NCBI RefSeq assembly: GCF_002813325.1
Contig: NZ_PHUG01000001.1
Coordinates: 1,922,001 to 1,986,000 of the forward strand
DNA length: 64,000 nucleotides
Direction of reading: 5' to 3'
DNA from: Janthinobacterium sp. 64
Lineage (GTDB): Bacteria; Pseudomonadota; Gammaproteobacteria; Burkholderiales; Burkholderiaceae_D
Below, piece by piece: positions 63,844 through 64,000 of the stretch. The notes under the pieces were generated by a model. It was not told where the DNA came from. It was given only the letters and a program-made list of their open reading frames with translations, and did no database searches. Each line of letters starts with the position of its first letter. Positions within the stretch are counted from its first letter, which is position 1. A program made the translations under genes and the position numbers.

Positions 63844-64000
63844 TTAAAGCACTTTGGCGATCGCGTCAATGACGATGTCGATATTGCGCGAATTCAATGC
63901 TGCCACGCAGATACGGCCCGTGTCGACGGCGTAGATCGATTGCTCGCGCAAGGTCGCCACCTGCTCCTTGGTGAGGCCCGAATACGAGAACATGCCGATT
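63844..64000 (-). CDS. Class I aminotransferase (aspartate/aromatic type), C-terminal end
   Basis: Only the last ~51 codons are in the window; the gene continues past the right edge. The translated end reads IGMFSYSGLTKEQV, then IYAVDTGRICVAAL, which matches the C-terminus of aspartate or aromatic amino acid aminotransferases (MFSxSGLT with a substrate-contacting Arg in GRI). The TAA is at 63844-63846. Whether it prefers aspartate or aromatic substrates cannot be told from this part. Confidence 0.85.
   Translation of the reverse strand, partial: IGMFSYSGLTKEQVATLREQSIYAVDTGRICVAALNSRNIDIVIDAIAKVL

Overview
The window reads as chromosomal DNA of a GC-rich betaproteobacterium of the Burkholderiales. 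The best fit is an Oxalobacteraceae genome such as Janthinobacterium, Duganella or Massilia. This is inferred from the ilvI-ilvH-ilvC ... pssA-leuA order, the iscRSUA-hscBA-fdx-iscX operon, the sigma factor/DUF3619/DUF3106/RDD operon and overall codon use; no rRNA or species marker is present. Almost every position is coding. There is no insertion sequence, prophage or CRISPR array.

Layout. 1-10.1 kb: the 3' end of a BamE-like lipoprotein gene, then a long minus-strand block for branched-chain amino acid synthesis (ilvI, ilvH, ilvC, and further on pssA and leuA). This block is interrupted by a small membrane protein, an MFS exporter and two tandem SIMPL-domain genes. 10.6-12.9 kb: sigma factor operon. 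12.9-15.2 kb: a truncated globin, a pseudouridine synthase with an altered active site, palindromic repeats and a methyltransferase. 15.2-21.1 kb: complete ISC iron-sulfur cluster operon under an IscR-type promoter. 21.2-24.6 kb: a translationally coupled NADAR protein and divergent uracil-DNA-glycosylase-like protein, facing a diguanylate cyclase. 24.6-28.0 kb: maleylacetoacetate isomerase, fumarylacetoacetase-type hydrolase and VOC enzyme with a divergent LysR regulator. 28.0-34.1 kb: ChaC-like cyclotransferase, a radical SAM protein preceded by an almost perfect LexA box, a DTW-domain tRNA enzyme, a chemoreceptor, a lipocalin and a periplasmic binding protein.

34.1-51.2 kb: a type VI secretion locus in three transcription units: TPR lipoprotein-tssB-tssC-hcp-tssE-clpV-tssA (minus), tssJ-tssK-tssL (plus), and M15 peptidase-tssM-tagF-OmpA/BON protein (minus). 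Sheath, tube, ATPase, membrane complex and peptidoglycan-handling parts are all present. The baseplate genes tssF and tssG, and any vgrG, PAAR or effector gene, are absent.

51.4-64 kb: a TTG-started membrane-anchored protein, a hydrolase, an orphan small protein, a 164-bp nested palindromic element, a GntR regulator, a purine permease, GtrA, and a three-gene sugar/gluconate dehydrogenase operon (small subunit, FAD subunit, triheme cytochrome c) with a LacI-family-type operator. These are followed by a SulP transporter, a Dabb protein and the 3' end of an aromatic aminotransferase gene. Four identical tRNA-Asn(GTT) genes lie here, each with its own promoter and terminator.

The leads I would follow first are the NADAR/UDG-like pair, the LexA-controlled radical SAM gene, the tssF/tssG gap, and the 164-bp palindrome.
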